Below, one piece after another: positions 24,063-33,480 of a DNA stretch of 64,000 nucleotides. Both the position numbers and the translations under genes were made by a program. Below the pieces are notes generated by a model. That model ran no database searches. It saw nothing but the letters and a program-made list of their open reading frames with translations, and was not told the DNA's origin. This stretch comes from Tolypeutes matacus (lineage: Eukaryota; Chordata; Mammalia; Cingulata; Chlamyphoridae). Where the stretch lies: assembly GCA_026826555.1 (NCBI GenBank), contig JAKSZT010037307.1, positions 1,565,879 to 1,629,878 of the forward strand. The letters are read 5' to 3'. Positions within the stretch are counted from its first letter, which is position 1. Each line of letters opens with the position of its first letter.

Positions 24063-25837
24063 ATGGCAGCTCACCTGCAGCTCATCTGTGCCCTCTTCCT
24101 GATCTTGCTCGGCATGGCCCAAGGCTCCAGGGGCCCCGTGGTACCCAACCAGCCCTTTGCCACCGTCTGGAACGCAAACACCCAGTGGTGCCTCGAGAGG
24201 CACGGTGTGGACGTGGATGTCAGTGTCTTTGACGTGGTGGCCAACCCAGGGCAGACTTTCCGTGGCCCCGACATGACCATTTTCTACAGCAACCAACTGG
24301 GCACCTACCCTTACTACACACCTGCTGGGGAGCCCGTGTTTGGGGGTCTGCCCCAGAATGCCAGCCTGGACACCCACCTGGCCCACGCACTCCAGGACAT
24401 ACTGGCTGCCATGCCTGCACCTGACTTTTCAGGCCTGGCAGTCATTGACTGGGAGGCATGGCGCCCACGCTGGGCCTTCAACTGGGATGCCAAGGATATT
24501 TACCGGCAGCGCTCACGGGCACTGATACAGGTGCAGCACCCTGACTGGCCGGCTCCTTGGGTGGAGGCAGCGGCCCAGGACCAGTTCCAGAGGGCTGCGC
24601 AGGCCTGGATGGCAGGCACTCTCCAACTGGGGCGGGCACTACGGCCTCGTGGCCTCTGGGGCTTCTACGGCTTCCCTGACTGCTACAACTCTGACTTTTT
24701 AAGGCCCAACTACACGGGCCAGTGCCCACCAGACATCCGTACCCAGAATGACCAGCTGGGATGGCTGTGGGGCCAGAGCCAGGCCCTCTACCCCAGCATC
24801 TACCTGCCTGCTGCTCTGGAGGGCACGGGAAAGGCGCAGATGTATGTGCAGCACCGTGTGGGTGAGGCTTTCCGTGTGGCCTTGGGTGCTAGAGACCCTA
24901 ACCTGCCAGTGCTGCCCTACGCCCAGATCTTCTACGACATGACAAACCGTTTCCTGCCCCTGGTGAGTCGTCTTCTGAGAGCTGGCCCACCCTGCCGCTG
25001 CCAGGTCTAGTGCCTGGGACCATACAGCTTTGGAGCATGCCCAGCTCTGTGCTGGGCTTTGGCTATTCAGCATCAGAAAGCTGTGGTCCCTGTGGTCCCT
25101 GTGGGGTTGGCACTCAGTCTAAGGGGGACAAGCCGGAGGCCCAGAGCAGCTCCAATGGGGGTGACGAGCTATGAGTCCCATCCAGTGGTGTTGCAGCAAT
25201 CTGCTGTGGGGAGGGAGGGAGGGAGGCCACACTGAGCCGTGCTGTCCCCTTTCCCAGGAAGAGCTGGAGCACAGCCTGGGGGAGAGTGCGGCCCAGGGAG
25301 CCGCAGGAGTGGTGCTCTGGGTGAGCTGGGAGAACACAAGAACCAAGGTGAGCTTAGGCCCAGGGCTTGGGGGTCGAGGGGGGCCCCCGGGCTGCCTGGG
25401 GAGATCCTGACCCACTCTCTCCACCCCAGCAGTCCTGGCTGGCCGGCAGGAGAGCACCTCAATGACCCAGGTGGGCCCGTGCATGACTGTGGTGTCCCTG
25501 ACGCTCTCCCCTCTCCACCCAGGAATCATGCCAGGCCATCAAGGAGTATGTAGACACCACATTGGGACCCTTCGTCCTGAATGTGACCAGTGGGGCTCTC
25601 CTCTGCAGTCAAGCCTTGTGCTCCGGGCATGGCCGCTGCGCCCGCCGCTCCAGCCACGCCAAGGCCCTCCTCATCCTCAACCCCGCCAGTTTCTCCATCC
25701 AGCTCATGCCTGGTGGCGGGCCGCTGACGCTGCAGGGAGCCCCGTCACTTGAGGATCGGGCGCGGATGGCCATGGAGTTCAAATGTCACTGCTACCGTGG
25801 CTGGAGTGGAACGCGGTGTGAGCAGCAGGGCATGTGA
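24063..25837 (+). CDS. HYAL1: HYAL1, lysosomal hyaluronidase 1
   Basis: Exons 24063-24962, 25258-25347 and 25523-25837 join in phase 0 and encode 434 aa (human 435). A signal peptide (LQLICALFLILLGMAQG) is followed by the GH56 barrel with DxE in GLAVIDWEAW and the signature WGFYGFPDCYN. The last exon carries the EGF-like module (CSGHGRC ... CHCYRGWSGTRCEQ). There is no hydrophobic C-terminal tail, so the protein is soluble, unlike HYAL2. It is the main plasma and lysosomal acid hyaluronidase of the family and acts after HYAL2. Exon lengths and phases match HYAL2 and HYAL3, which shows tandem duplication. Confidence 0.96.
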
Positions 25838-26097
25838 TGACTGGCCACAGAGATGCACTCCTTGAGCACCCAATGCACCCTGGGCAAGGTCACACAGAAG
25901 GTCACAGTCAGGAGGACACTCAACCATGCCCCAGGCCTATGCCCAGCACACACGCAGGCTCAGCCTGGAATGGTCACATCAGGAGCTCGAGGCACAAGCA
26001 ACCCGCCGGCTCCACATCAAGCACCCGCCCAGCACCGTCGTGGACTGCTCCAGAGACACCGAGCCAGTCTTTAAACTGCAGCAGCCACAAGAGCTGA

Positions 26098-26300
26098 CGT
26101 GCCCTGAGCGCCTACTCTCTGCTAAGCATTTTAGCAAGGGGCTATGAATAAATTGAGGCGCACACAGGGAGGGTAGTTTGCCCAAAGTCGCACAGCCAGG
26201 AAGGAAGGGAAGAAGCTAAGATTCGAACCCAGGCTGCTGGCTCCAGAGGCTGAGTCCTTGAGTTCCCCCTGTGTGCTGATGGTAACCAGCCCCGCACGGC
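26098..26300 (-). repeat. MIR fragment in the HYAL1 3'UTR
   Basis: GAATAAATTGAGGC, TTTGCCCAAAGTCGCACAGC and ATTCGAACCCAGGCTGC occur in the order of a reverse MIR. The AATAAA at 26147-26152 comes from this repeat. Confidence 0.7.
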
Positions 26301-26306
26301 CCCGCA

Positions 26307-26312
26307 AATAAA
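26307..26312 (+). terminator. HYAL1 poly(A) signal AATAAA
   Basis: AATAAA about 470 bases after the stop, followed by a T-rich segment (GATTCTTCAAGAGCTGTTTATTG). An upstream AATAAA at 26147-26152 is an alternative. Confidence 0.6.
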
Positions 26313-26479
26313 GCAGACGTGATTCTTCAAGAGCTGTTTATTGAGCCCCTGAAATGTGCAGGCCTGGGGTTCAGAGGCCACAGTTAAGGTTCCCTCTCAC
26401 CCCCGTCTGATGTCTGTCCGAGGGCTGCTGCTTCCCGGGGTGGGGCCCAAATTCCAGGAGGAAGCTTCACCTGACAGCG

Positions 26480-27110
26480 TCCACCCTGCGCTGGGGCGGG
26501 AGCCCCGCAGAAGCCGCCACAAAGCTGAGCGGAGGAGGGACCCGCCGGGGCGGGGCGGGGCGGAGCCAGCCGGAGGAGGGGCCTGTGCCGGGCCGACCGC
26601 GGACGCGCAGGGCGGGGGCGGAGTCCCCGGGAGCCGAGCTGAGGCGGGGCCTAAGCGCTGACGCACGGAGGCAGAGCGGGGCTGGGAGAGGCGGGGCCAG
26701 CGGGAGGCGGGGCCAGTGGGAGGCGGGGTCTGCGCTGAGTCGGGGCTGTGACGCCCAGGAGCAGAGCCGGGCCTGGCGGGGCGGGGCTTGGCGGGGCGAG
26801 GGGCGGGGCCAGGGCGGAGGAGGGGCCTCTGCCGGGTGAGAGTTATGACGCGAGGGCGGGGGGCGGGGCCTCAGCGGGGACGCGCAGGGCCGGGGCGGGG
26901 TCTGGCCGCGCCGGGAGACCCTGAGGACCCAGGCGTCCGCTCGGGTCGCGCCGCCTGCAGTGTGTCCGCCGCACCGCTGGGGACCGCTGGGCCGAACCGA
27001 AGAGGCCGAGCTGGAGCAAGAGCGAGACTGCCGAGCCGAGCGGTGCGAGGACACGGCGCATCCCGGAGCCCGGCGTCAACATGTCAGTACTGCCCCCTCC
27101 CCACGCGCGG
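26480..27110 (+). promoter_or_regulatory. CpG-island promoter for NAA80/HYAL3
   Basis: A dense CpG block rich in GC boxes (GGGGCGGGG repeats), including three tandem ~16-bp units GGAGGCGGGGCCAG at about 26688-26735. It is the only island between HYAL1 and HYAL3, so it probably serves NAA80 and HYAL3 transcripts; in human the two genes overlap here. A noncoding exon may end near 27078. Confidence 0.55.
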
Positions 27111-28659
27111 CGTGTCGGTCCTCGCCGTCCCCCGCGGCTCCGTCCGCACCGTGTGGGCTGTCCCCGCACGCCTTCCTCGCGTTGACTGTTCCCTCCCAGT
27201 TCTTGCCGAGCCACACCCACCCCAGAGCCAAACTCCTTAGCCCCATCCCTGGAAATTCCACGGCCAGGGATGCACTAGGAGGGACGGGGAAACCGAGGCA
27301 CAGGAGAGGCGGTGTAGCCCCTCTGAGGACGCAGGAGCTCGGCCCGCCCACAGGGGGTGGGGTCAGCACTGACCGGGTTAAGCCCGCCAGGAGGTTTGGG
27401 GCCCCGGACTTAGGAGCGGATCCTGGGGCTTCCTCCCTCCTAGCCCAGGGGTGCGGCTGCTGCGGTGGTGGCTGATGCAGGTGAGGGGCCTACAGCCCTC
27501 TGAGGGCGGTGCGGCGTGAGGGGAAGGGGCTGCCTGTTACTGACCACGGTTGAATTGGCCTCAAGCTCAGGAGATCCTTCTGGGGGGCGGGGAGGGGAAC
27601 CAGGACCTCCCCTCTCTGGAGCAGGTGAGTAAAGGGGTGGGACACAGCTGTCTCGCACCCCCAGAAATCCCTCAGCAGAGACTCCTGCCAGCAGAGCCTG
27701 GGACAGGGTGGGCCAGCGAGGGTCTGGGCACAGGCAGTCTGGGCCGTGGGCCCCCAGCTCGGTGGCCGTTGGACACCCCAGTGGATGTGGAAGGAAGCTG
27801 TGGCCCTTATCTAGGGTGGCTACAAAACTCCAGCCAATAGGGAGCCAGGCTGCAGGAGCCATGCTGCTGGTGGCTGCAGGCCAGGTTCTGGGCTGGTGCT
27901 GTAGCACCCCATCTGCGGGGCCACCCAGGGCCATGCCCAAACTGTCGTGAGCTGGCAGAGCTGGGGAGAAGGCCATAGGCTCTTTGCCCCAGGCAGAAAA
28001 AGCAGTCCAGGGAGGGGAAAGTTGATCCTGGTGGGTGGGCCTGTGAGGTCCCAGAGCAGGCTAGGCAGTAGGCATGGCCCAGGGAGCTGGGGAGCAGATG
28101 TAGCTCAACGGTTGAGCACCTGCTTCCCATGTACAAGGTCCTGGGTTCAATCCCCAGTACCTTATTAAAGAAGGCAGGGATGGAGGGAATGTCTGGGAGC
28201 AGCTGTGTTTCCCCCAAAAGGAGCCTTGGGCAGGTTTAAGTAGAGGGATCATGGGGGCTGGTTTGCATACTCTGTCCAATGCAAACCAGTAGTAGTAGCA
28301 GTAGACTGTGGGAGGGCAGGCAGGGAGGCTGGGTCAGCTGTCCCAGCACAGCAAGGTCCTGGGAAGGACAAAGCTGTAGCCACAGCAGGCTGGGGCTAGG
28401 ACTCCTGGGTTCTGCCCCAGCCTTCAGCAATTTACCATTACTTTCAACTGTCCAGTGTGGAGTGGGATACCCTGGACCTATCCCCCCTGCTCTCCACTTG
28501 AGTCAGTTACCCCCAGGTACAGGGGGGTGGGCCTCCTTCAGGTCACCTGTGCCATCAGGTGAGTGTGGGGACAAGTACAGCCCACCATTCTGTAAACACT
28601 CCCCTACCCTGCCCCTGCCCACCCTCCTGGCATGGCCCAGCATGGACCCTTGTCCACAG
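27111..28659 (+). other. Intron(s) upstream of the NAA80 exon
   Basis: No coding exon is evident. The region holds a DAS SINE at 28089-28172. It ends in a good acceptor, GTCCACAG|GAGGAG, at 28659/28660. Confidence 0.45.
28089..28172 (+). repeat. DAS-type tRNA-derived SINE
   Basis: GGGGAGCAGATGTAGCTCAA at the start and GGGTTCAATCCCCAGTACC near the end match the copy at 22933, with a short A-containing tail. Confidence 0.75.
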
Positions 28660-28685
28660 GAGGAGAGCCCTTGTGGTCTGAGGAG

Positions 28686-29006
28686 ATGCCACTGACTGGA
28701 GACTGTGGCCTTAACCCCCAGCCTGGCACTGAGCCACCTGCAGCCCAGCAGATGACCTTGGCTTCCAGCCTGGCTCAGCTAAGCCTGGATCCTACATATA
28801 GGGGAAAGCTGACTCTGAGCTCCAGCCCGGCCCAGCTGACCCTGATCCCAGACTCTGCACACCAGACAGAGCTGATCCCACATCCCAGGCCAGCCAAGCT
28901 GACCCTGGATCCTGCATGCCAGCCAGAATTGATCCTGAAATCCAACCTGGCCAAACTGACCCTGGATCCCGCACACCAGCCAGAGCTGAGCCTGAGTCTA
29001 GGCTAG
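28686..29006 (+). other. Open frame over the NAA80 N-terminal repeat array, separated by stop and frameshift
   Basis: From the first ATG after the 28659 acceptor a 106-codon frame runs to TAG at 29004-29006. It encodes degenerate ~19-21-residue repeats of the form xLTLxSxxAxLTLDPxxQPE (for example AKLTLDPACQPE, AKLTLDPAHQPE). Repeats of this kind form the N terminus of NAA80 in human. Here the frame ends before the GNAT domain, which continues in another frame (+1) from 29011. It is either decayed coding sequence now serving as leader, or a sequencing or assembly indel. Confidence 0.6.
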
Positions 29007-29040
29007 CTGAGTGACTTTGGGTCCCACCAGCCATCCAGAG

Positions 29041-29796
29041 ATGACCCTCAGTCCTGGCCGGGCTGAGCCTACCCCAAGAGCCACACACCAGCCAGAGGAG
29101 ACTCCAGCCCCCAACCTGACTGAGCTGACCCTGGAGCCTGTACACTGCCGGCCCGAGCTCCTGGGTGCCTGTGCTGACCTCATCAATGAGCAGTGGCCCC
29201 GCAGCCGTGCCTACCGCCTGCATTCCCTGGGCCAGTCCTCAGATGCCTTTCCTCTCTGTTTGATGCTGCTGAGCCCCCGGCCCACACCTGAGGCAGCCCC
29301 CGTCGTGGTGGGCCATGCCCGTCTGTCACGAGTGCTGGACCAGCCCCAGAGCCTCCTGGTGGAGACAGTGGTAGTGGCCCGGGCCCTGAGGGGCCGTGGC
29401 TTTGGCCGCCGCCTCATGGAGGGCCTGGAGGTCTTTGCCCAGGCTCGGGGCTTCTGCCGGCTGCACCTCTCCACCCATGACCAGCTGCACTTCTACGCCC
29501 ACCTGGGCTACCAGCTTGGCGAGCCAGTGCAGGGCCTGGTCTTCACTAGCCGAAGGCTGCCCACCACCCTGCTTGGTGCCTTCCCCAGGGCCACCTCTCC
29601 CCAGCTGCCCTGCAAGGCCCCCAGCCTGAATGCCCAGGCTCCCCCAAGAGCCCCCCAGGGTCCCCCACTGCCACCACCTCCTCCCCTGCCTGAGCCCCTA
29701 ACCACCCCACCCCCACCCCCTCCCCAGAGCCTGCTGGAAACACGATACCGAGACCTGAAAGGCTGCCCCGTCTTCTGGATGGAGAAGGACATCTGA
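29041..29796 (+). CDS. NAA80: NAA80 (NAT6), actin N-terminal acetyltransferase
   Basis: The first in-frame ATG after the stop at 29008-29010 is at 29041 and gives 251 aa (human main form about 286). One more LTL..HQPE-like repeat precedes a GNAT fold. The acetyl-CoA-binding motif is ARALRGRGFGRRLMEGL, followed by a motif-B-like HLSTHDQLHFYAHLGYQLG. The C terminus has a long proline tract (PPLPPPPPLPE, then PPPPPP) and ends FWMEKDI. The family enzyme acetylates the processed N terminus of actin, with the proline-rich part engaging profilin-actin (established knowledge). The coding part is a single exon just upstream of HYAL3. Confidence 0.9.
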   Translation: MTLSPGRAEPTPRATHQPEETPAPNLTELTLEPVHCRPELLGACADLINEQWPRSRAYRLHSLGQSSDAFPLCLMLLSPRPTPEAAPVVVGHARLSRVLDQPQSLLVETVVVARALRGRGFGRRLMEGLEVFAQARGFCRLHLSTHDQLHFYAHLGYQLGEPVQGLVFTSRRLPTTLLGAFPRATSPQLPCKAPSLNAQAPPRAPQGPPLPPPPPLPEPLTTPPPPPPQSLLETRYRDLKGCPVFWMEKDI

Positions 29797-29965
29797 GAGC
29801 CACCTAGAGCAAGGCACCGTCTTCTGGTTCAATGCCAGGACAGTACTAGCTTCAACCCACTGGCAGTATCTCAGCCCCTGGCGCCTGGGGGTGGCTTTAG
29901 CCGGCATGTTTCCTGAGTACCAGTGGGGCCAGGAGGTGCCTCCGTGACTCTGAGCAATGTGGCTG

Positions 29966-29971
29966 AATAAA
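29966..29971 (+). terminator. NAA80 poly(A) signal AATAAA
   Basis: AATAAA lies 170 bases after the NAA80 stop and is followed by GTTCTGTTGGGTGTGG, a GT-rich downstream element. Confidence 0.8.
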
Positions 29972-30172
29972 GGTTCTGTTGGGTGTGGCTGTGACTCTAT
30001 TTGTTGGTCCCCACCCTCACCTCCCAGCTTTGTCTCAGGACTCCTGTCCCTGCAGGAGCCCCCAGATCCACATGACACCCTGGATGGAGGGACACCTGCT
30101 CTGTGCTCCTCCCAGCCTGCCAGGCGCAGGAGACAGGAAGCAGAGTGGCTGTTTCCCTCCCTATTCCCTCAT

Positions 30173-30300
30173 GGATCACCATTCGCCGAGCACCTACTGT
30201 GTCAGGCCCCGGGCTGGGCACAGGCAGCAGGGAACAAGGCAGAGAGGGTCCTGACCCAAAGGGACAGATAGACAAGGAGACAGGCAGGCATGCAGCAGCT
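30173..30300. repeat. Ancient MIR/L2-type fragment
   Basis: GAGCACCTACTGTGTCAGGC followed by GGGCTGGGCACAGGCAGCAG and AACAAGGCAGAGAGGGTCCT is a well-known old mammalian repeat phrase. Confidence 0.6.
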
Positions 30301-30689
30301 GGATCCATGCTGGGACAGGGGAGGAACAGAGGCTGCGGGAGCCCACGGACCTCCCTCCACCCAGGGATCTAGAAGCCCTCTCAGGGGAGGTCATGTCACA
30401 GCAGAGACCTGAGTCCTGAGTAGGAACTAGCCAGGCAGGAAGGCAGAGGCTGTGTTCCTGGGCAGGGAACAGATGGGCAGAGGAGGGGGGGCTTGTCTGC
30501 AGGCACAGCGGTGCCATGGCAGAGATGGGGAACGTGGGGTGTGGCTGCTCCAGGCCTGTGGGACCCCTTGGGGACCATGCTTTCTCCAGCACCCCAATCC
30601 TCATGGGGAGGGACTGGGGGAAAGTATGGCCATGGCTGTGGACTCTAAACTCATACCCCCTCTCTCCTGCAGGTTTCCATTCCTGGAGC

Positions 30690-32410
30690 ATGATCATGCA
30701 GCTAAGCCCAGCTCTGGTGCTGGGGATAACCCTGGGCCTGGGTTGTGGCCAGCCCCCACCACGGACCCCTGAGCACCCCTTCTTGGTGCTGTGGAATGTA
30801 CCCTCGGCACGTTGTAAGGCTCGCTTCGGCGTGCACCTGCCACTCAAGGCCCTGGGCATCACAGCTAACCGTGGCCAGCACTTCCGTGGCCAGAACATCA
30901 CCATCTTCTACAAAAACCGGCTCGGCCTTTATCCCTACTTTGGGCCCAGGGGCACAGCTCACCATGGGGGCATCCCCCAGGCTGTGCCTCTCGACCGCCA
31001 CCTGCTGCGGGCTGCCTGCCAGATTCACCACAGCCTAGCACCGGGCTTCACTGGCCTGGCGGTGCTGGACTGGGAAGAGTGGTCTCCACTCTGGGCTGGG
31101 AACTGGGGCCGCCGCCGGGCCTATCAAGCAGCCTCATGGGCTTGGGCACGGCAGGTGTTCCCCCACCTGGATCCCCGGGAGCAGCTCCACAAGGCCCGTG
31201 CTGGCTTTGAGCGGGCAGCCCGTGCACTGATGGAGGGCACGCTAGGGCTGGGCCGGGCACTGCGGCCCCGTGGGCTCTGGGGCTTCTATCGCTTCCCAGC
31301 CTGTGGCAATGGCTGGCGCAGAAGAGCCTCCAACTACACAGGCCGCTGCCACGCAGCCACCCTCGCCCGCAACACCCGGTTGCATTGGCTCTGGGCTGCC
31401 TCCAGTGCTCTCTTCCCCAGCATCTACCTCCCGCCCAGGCTGCCGGCCGCCCACCACCAGATCTTTGTCCGACACCGCCTGCAGGAGGCCTTCCGTGTGG
31501 CCCGCACTGGACACCCACATCCCCTGCCCGTGCTGGCCTATGCCCGCCTCACACACCGGCGCTCTGGGAGGTTCCTGTCCCACGTGAGTGGAACCTGAGG
31601 CCTAGGGGTCTGAGTGGATGACGCCATCCTAGGGAGGTCTGAAGATACTTTGCCCAAGGGTATCTGAGGGGGAGGCACTGCCCTGGGGTGTCTGATGAGG
31701 GAGGCGTGGGTCTGCCCTGGAGGATCCTGGTGGGGAAAGGCCAAGTCCAGCCTTTGGAGCCATTCTCTGAGTTTAGGGCCTAAGAGGCCACTCAGAGGCT
31801 CATGGCCAAGGGGCTCTACCTTGGAGGTGGAATCAGATCTTGGCAGTGAACCCGGGGAGCTTCTCGAAGGTGGAGGTGTGCCCAGATGGAGCTGGCCAGT
31901 GTGGACTTGGCTGAGCAGCTCTCTGCCTGCAGGATGACCTTGTACAGACCATGGGTGTGAGTGCAGCACTGGGGGCTGCTGGCGTGGTGCTCTGGGGAGA
32001 CCTGAGCTTCTCCAGCTCTGAGGTGAGCATTGCCCCCTCCAGCCTGCCACACAGCCCATGCTAGGGTCCTGGGGTGGGGAAAGTACAGGGGCCTGGGCCA
32101 TGGAGCAGGAGCATTGGCACAGGCCTCCCCCTCTCCTCAGAAAGAGTGTTGGCGTCTCCACGACTACCTGGTGGGCATCCTGGGGCCGTATGTGACCAAC
32201 GTGACCAGGGCAGCCATGGCCTGCAGTCTCCAACTGTGCCATGGCCATGGGCGCTGTGCCCGGAGAGACCCAGGACAGCTGGAAGCCTTGCTGCACCTAC
32301 AACCAGACGGCAGCCCTGGAGCTTGGGAGTCCTTCAGCTGCCGCTGTTACTGGGGGTGGGCTGGCCCCAGCTGCCAGGAGCCCAGGCCTAGGCCCAAGGA
32401 CGCAGCATAA
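30690..32410 (+). CDS. HYAL3: HYAL3, hyaluronidase 3
   Basis: Exons 30690-31583, 31933-32022 and 32141-32410 join in phase 0 and give 417 aa, the human length. The exon with the start has an acceptor at 30672 (CTCCTGCAG). The N terminus [20 protein letters not shown] is a signal peptide; an alternative ATG is two codons downstream. The GH56 catalytic DxE is present in [10 protein letters not shown]. The signature reads [11 protein letters not shown], where HYAL1 and HYAL2 have PDCYN. The last exon carries the EGF-like module ([11 protein letters not shown] ... [12 protein letters not shown]). The catalytic acid pair is intact, but HYAL3 activity in the family is low or debated. Confidence 0.96.
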
Positions 32411-32806
32411 AGCCAGGAGTCACCTGCCCTTGGCTTATCACTCTTCTTGTCCCCGCTGCCACCTGCCCAGCCCTGCCCCACCCCTGCGCTATTCAGCTCA
32501 CAGTCAACCCTCCCACACACAACAGGCAACTTCCACCTAGATCCCTAGGGGAGTAGAAGAGGGCAGAGAAAACGCCTCCACGAGGTTCAAGGCAGAGGCC
32601 CTCTGAGATTACCTGATCCCCCAAGATGAGGAATCAGCCCCAGCAAGTGCCAGGGTTCCCGCTGGTTGGGGTTGCCAGGCCAGAGCTCTGTTCCTGCCCC
32701 TGATTGGGTCCATGGGGTGGTCACACAGGTAACCTGTCAAGGGGCAGGAGGCCCAAGATCTTGGCCGAGCTCTGGGCCTGCTAAACTGCCTGTACTCTGC
32801 TTTCAT

Positions 32807-32812
32807 CATAAA
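32807..32812 (+). terminator. Possible HYAL3 poly(A) signal (variant CATAAA)
   Basis: No AATAAA or ATTAAA follows the HYAL3 stop within about 450 bases. CATAAACTCAC at this position, followed by TTTCTCTTTC, is the best candidate. Confidence 0.4.
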
Positions 32813-32999
32813 CTCACTTTCTCTTTCACTGCCTGAGGTTTGGCTGTTCCCCCTTTCCTACCAAGCCCCATGCTTCCCCCATGCTCCCCTGACCCGGTGG
32901 CTCTGTAGGCGCCATCGCGGGTGCCTTGCCGCAAGCGCCCAGGGACGCCGGTGCCCAGAGATGCCGATCCTGACGTGGGACATGGGGGTGCCCCTGAGT

Positions 33000-33480
33000 T
33001 TCAGAGATAACCACCACGCACGTGTGGCGCGGGTGGGGGGGGCGCGCAGGGCATTGTGGGTGCATAGTTCAGCTAGAGCGTCGTCGGCCTACGGGCCCCA
33101 GGAGCGGACTACAGTTCCCGAGGTGCTTTGCACACAGAGGTGCCCTGCGCGCGCGCAGCCCCCTGGGAATAGTAGTCTCGGCCGCGTGGATGGTGGGCTT
33201 AGCCGGATGGGCCGGAACTCGCCTTCCCGGCGGCCCGTTTGGCAGGGCGGGGCGCCTCGCGAAGATGGTGGCGTGCGTGGCGTGTGGCTCCTGTCTCCTG
33301 CCCAGTTCTCAGCGCCGCGCACCGGCCGGCGTCTCGCTAGCCCGCAGCCCCCGCCCGCCCGGCCCCTGACCCCGCGCCCCCCGTGCCCGGTTTCCGGCAT
33401 GCCCCGAGCCCGCAAGGGTAACGCACCCCGCAAGGGTGGCCAGCGCCGCGGACGGGGTGAGTGAGGGGCGCGGGACAGCT
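33000..33480 (+). promoter_or_regulatory. IFRD2: IFRD2 CpG-island promoter with ZNF143-like sites
   Basis: CpG-rich block around IFRD2 exon 1. ACTACAGTTCCCG at 33108-33120 and CTGGGAATAGTAGTC at 33163-33177 (reverse orientation) match the ACTACNNTTCCCAG-type ZNF143/Staf core. GCATTGTGGG at 33051-33060 is a weaker relative. No TATA box is seen. Confidence 0.6.

Noticed and set aside
26147..26152. The main HYAL1 poly(A) site
   Set aside because: This AATAAA lies inside a MIR remnant and lacks a good downstream element; 26307 fits better, though alternative use is possible.
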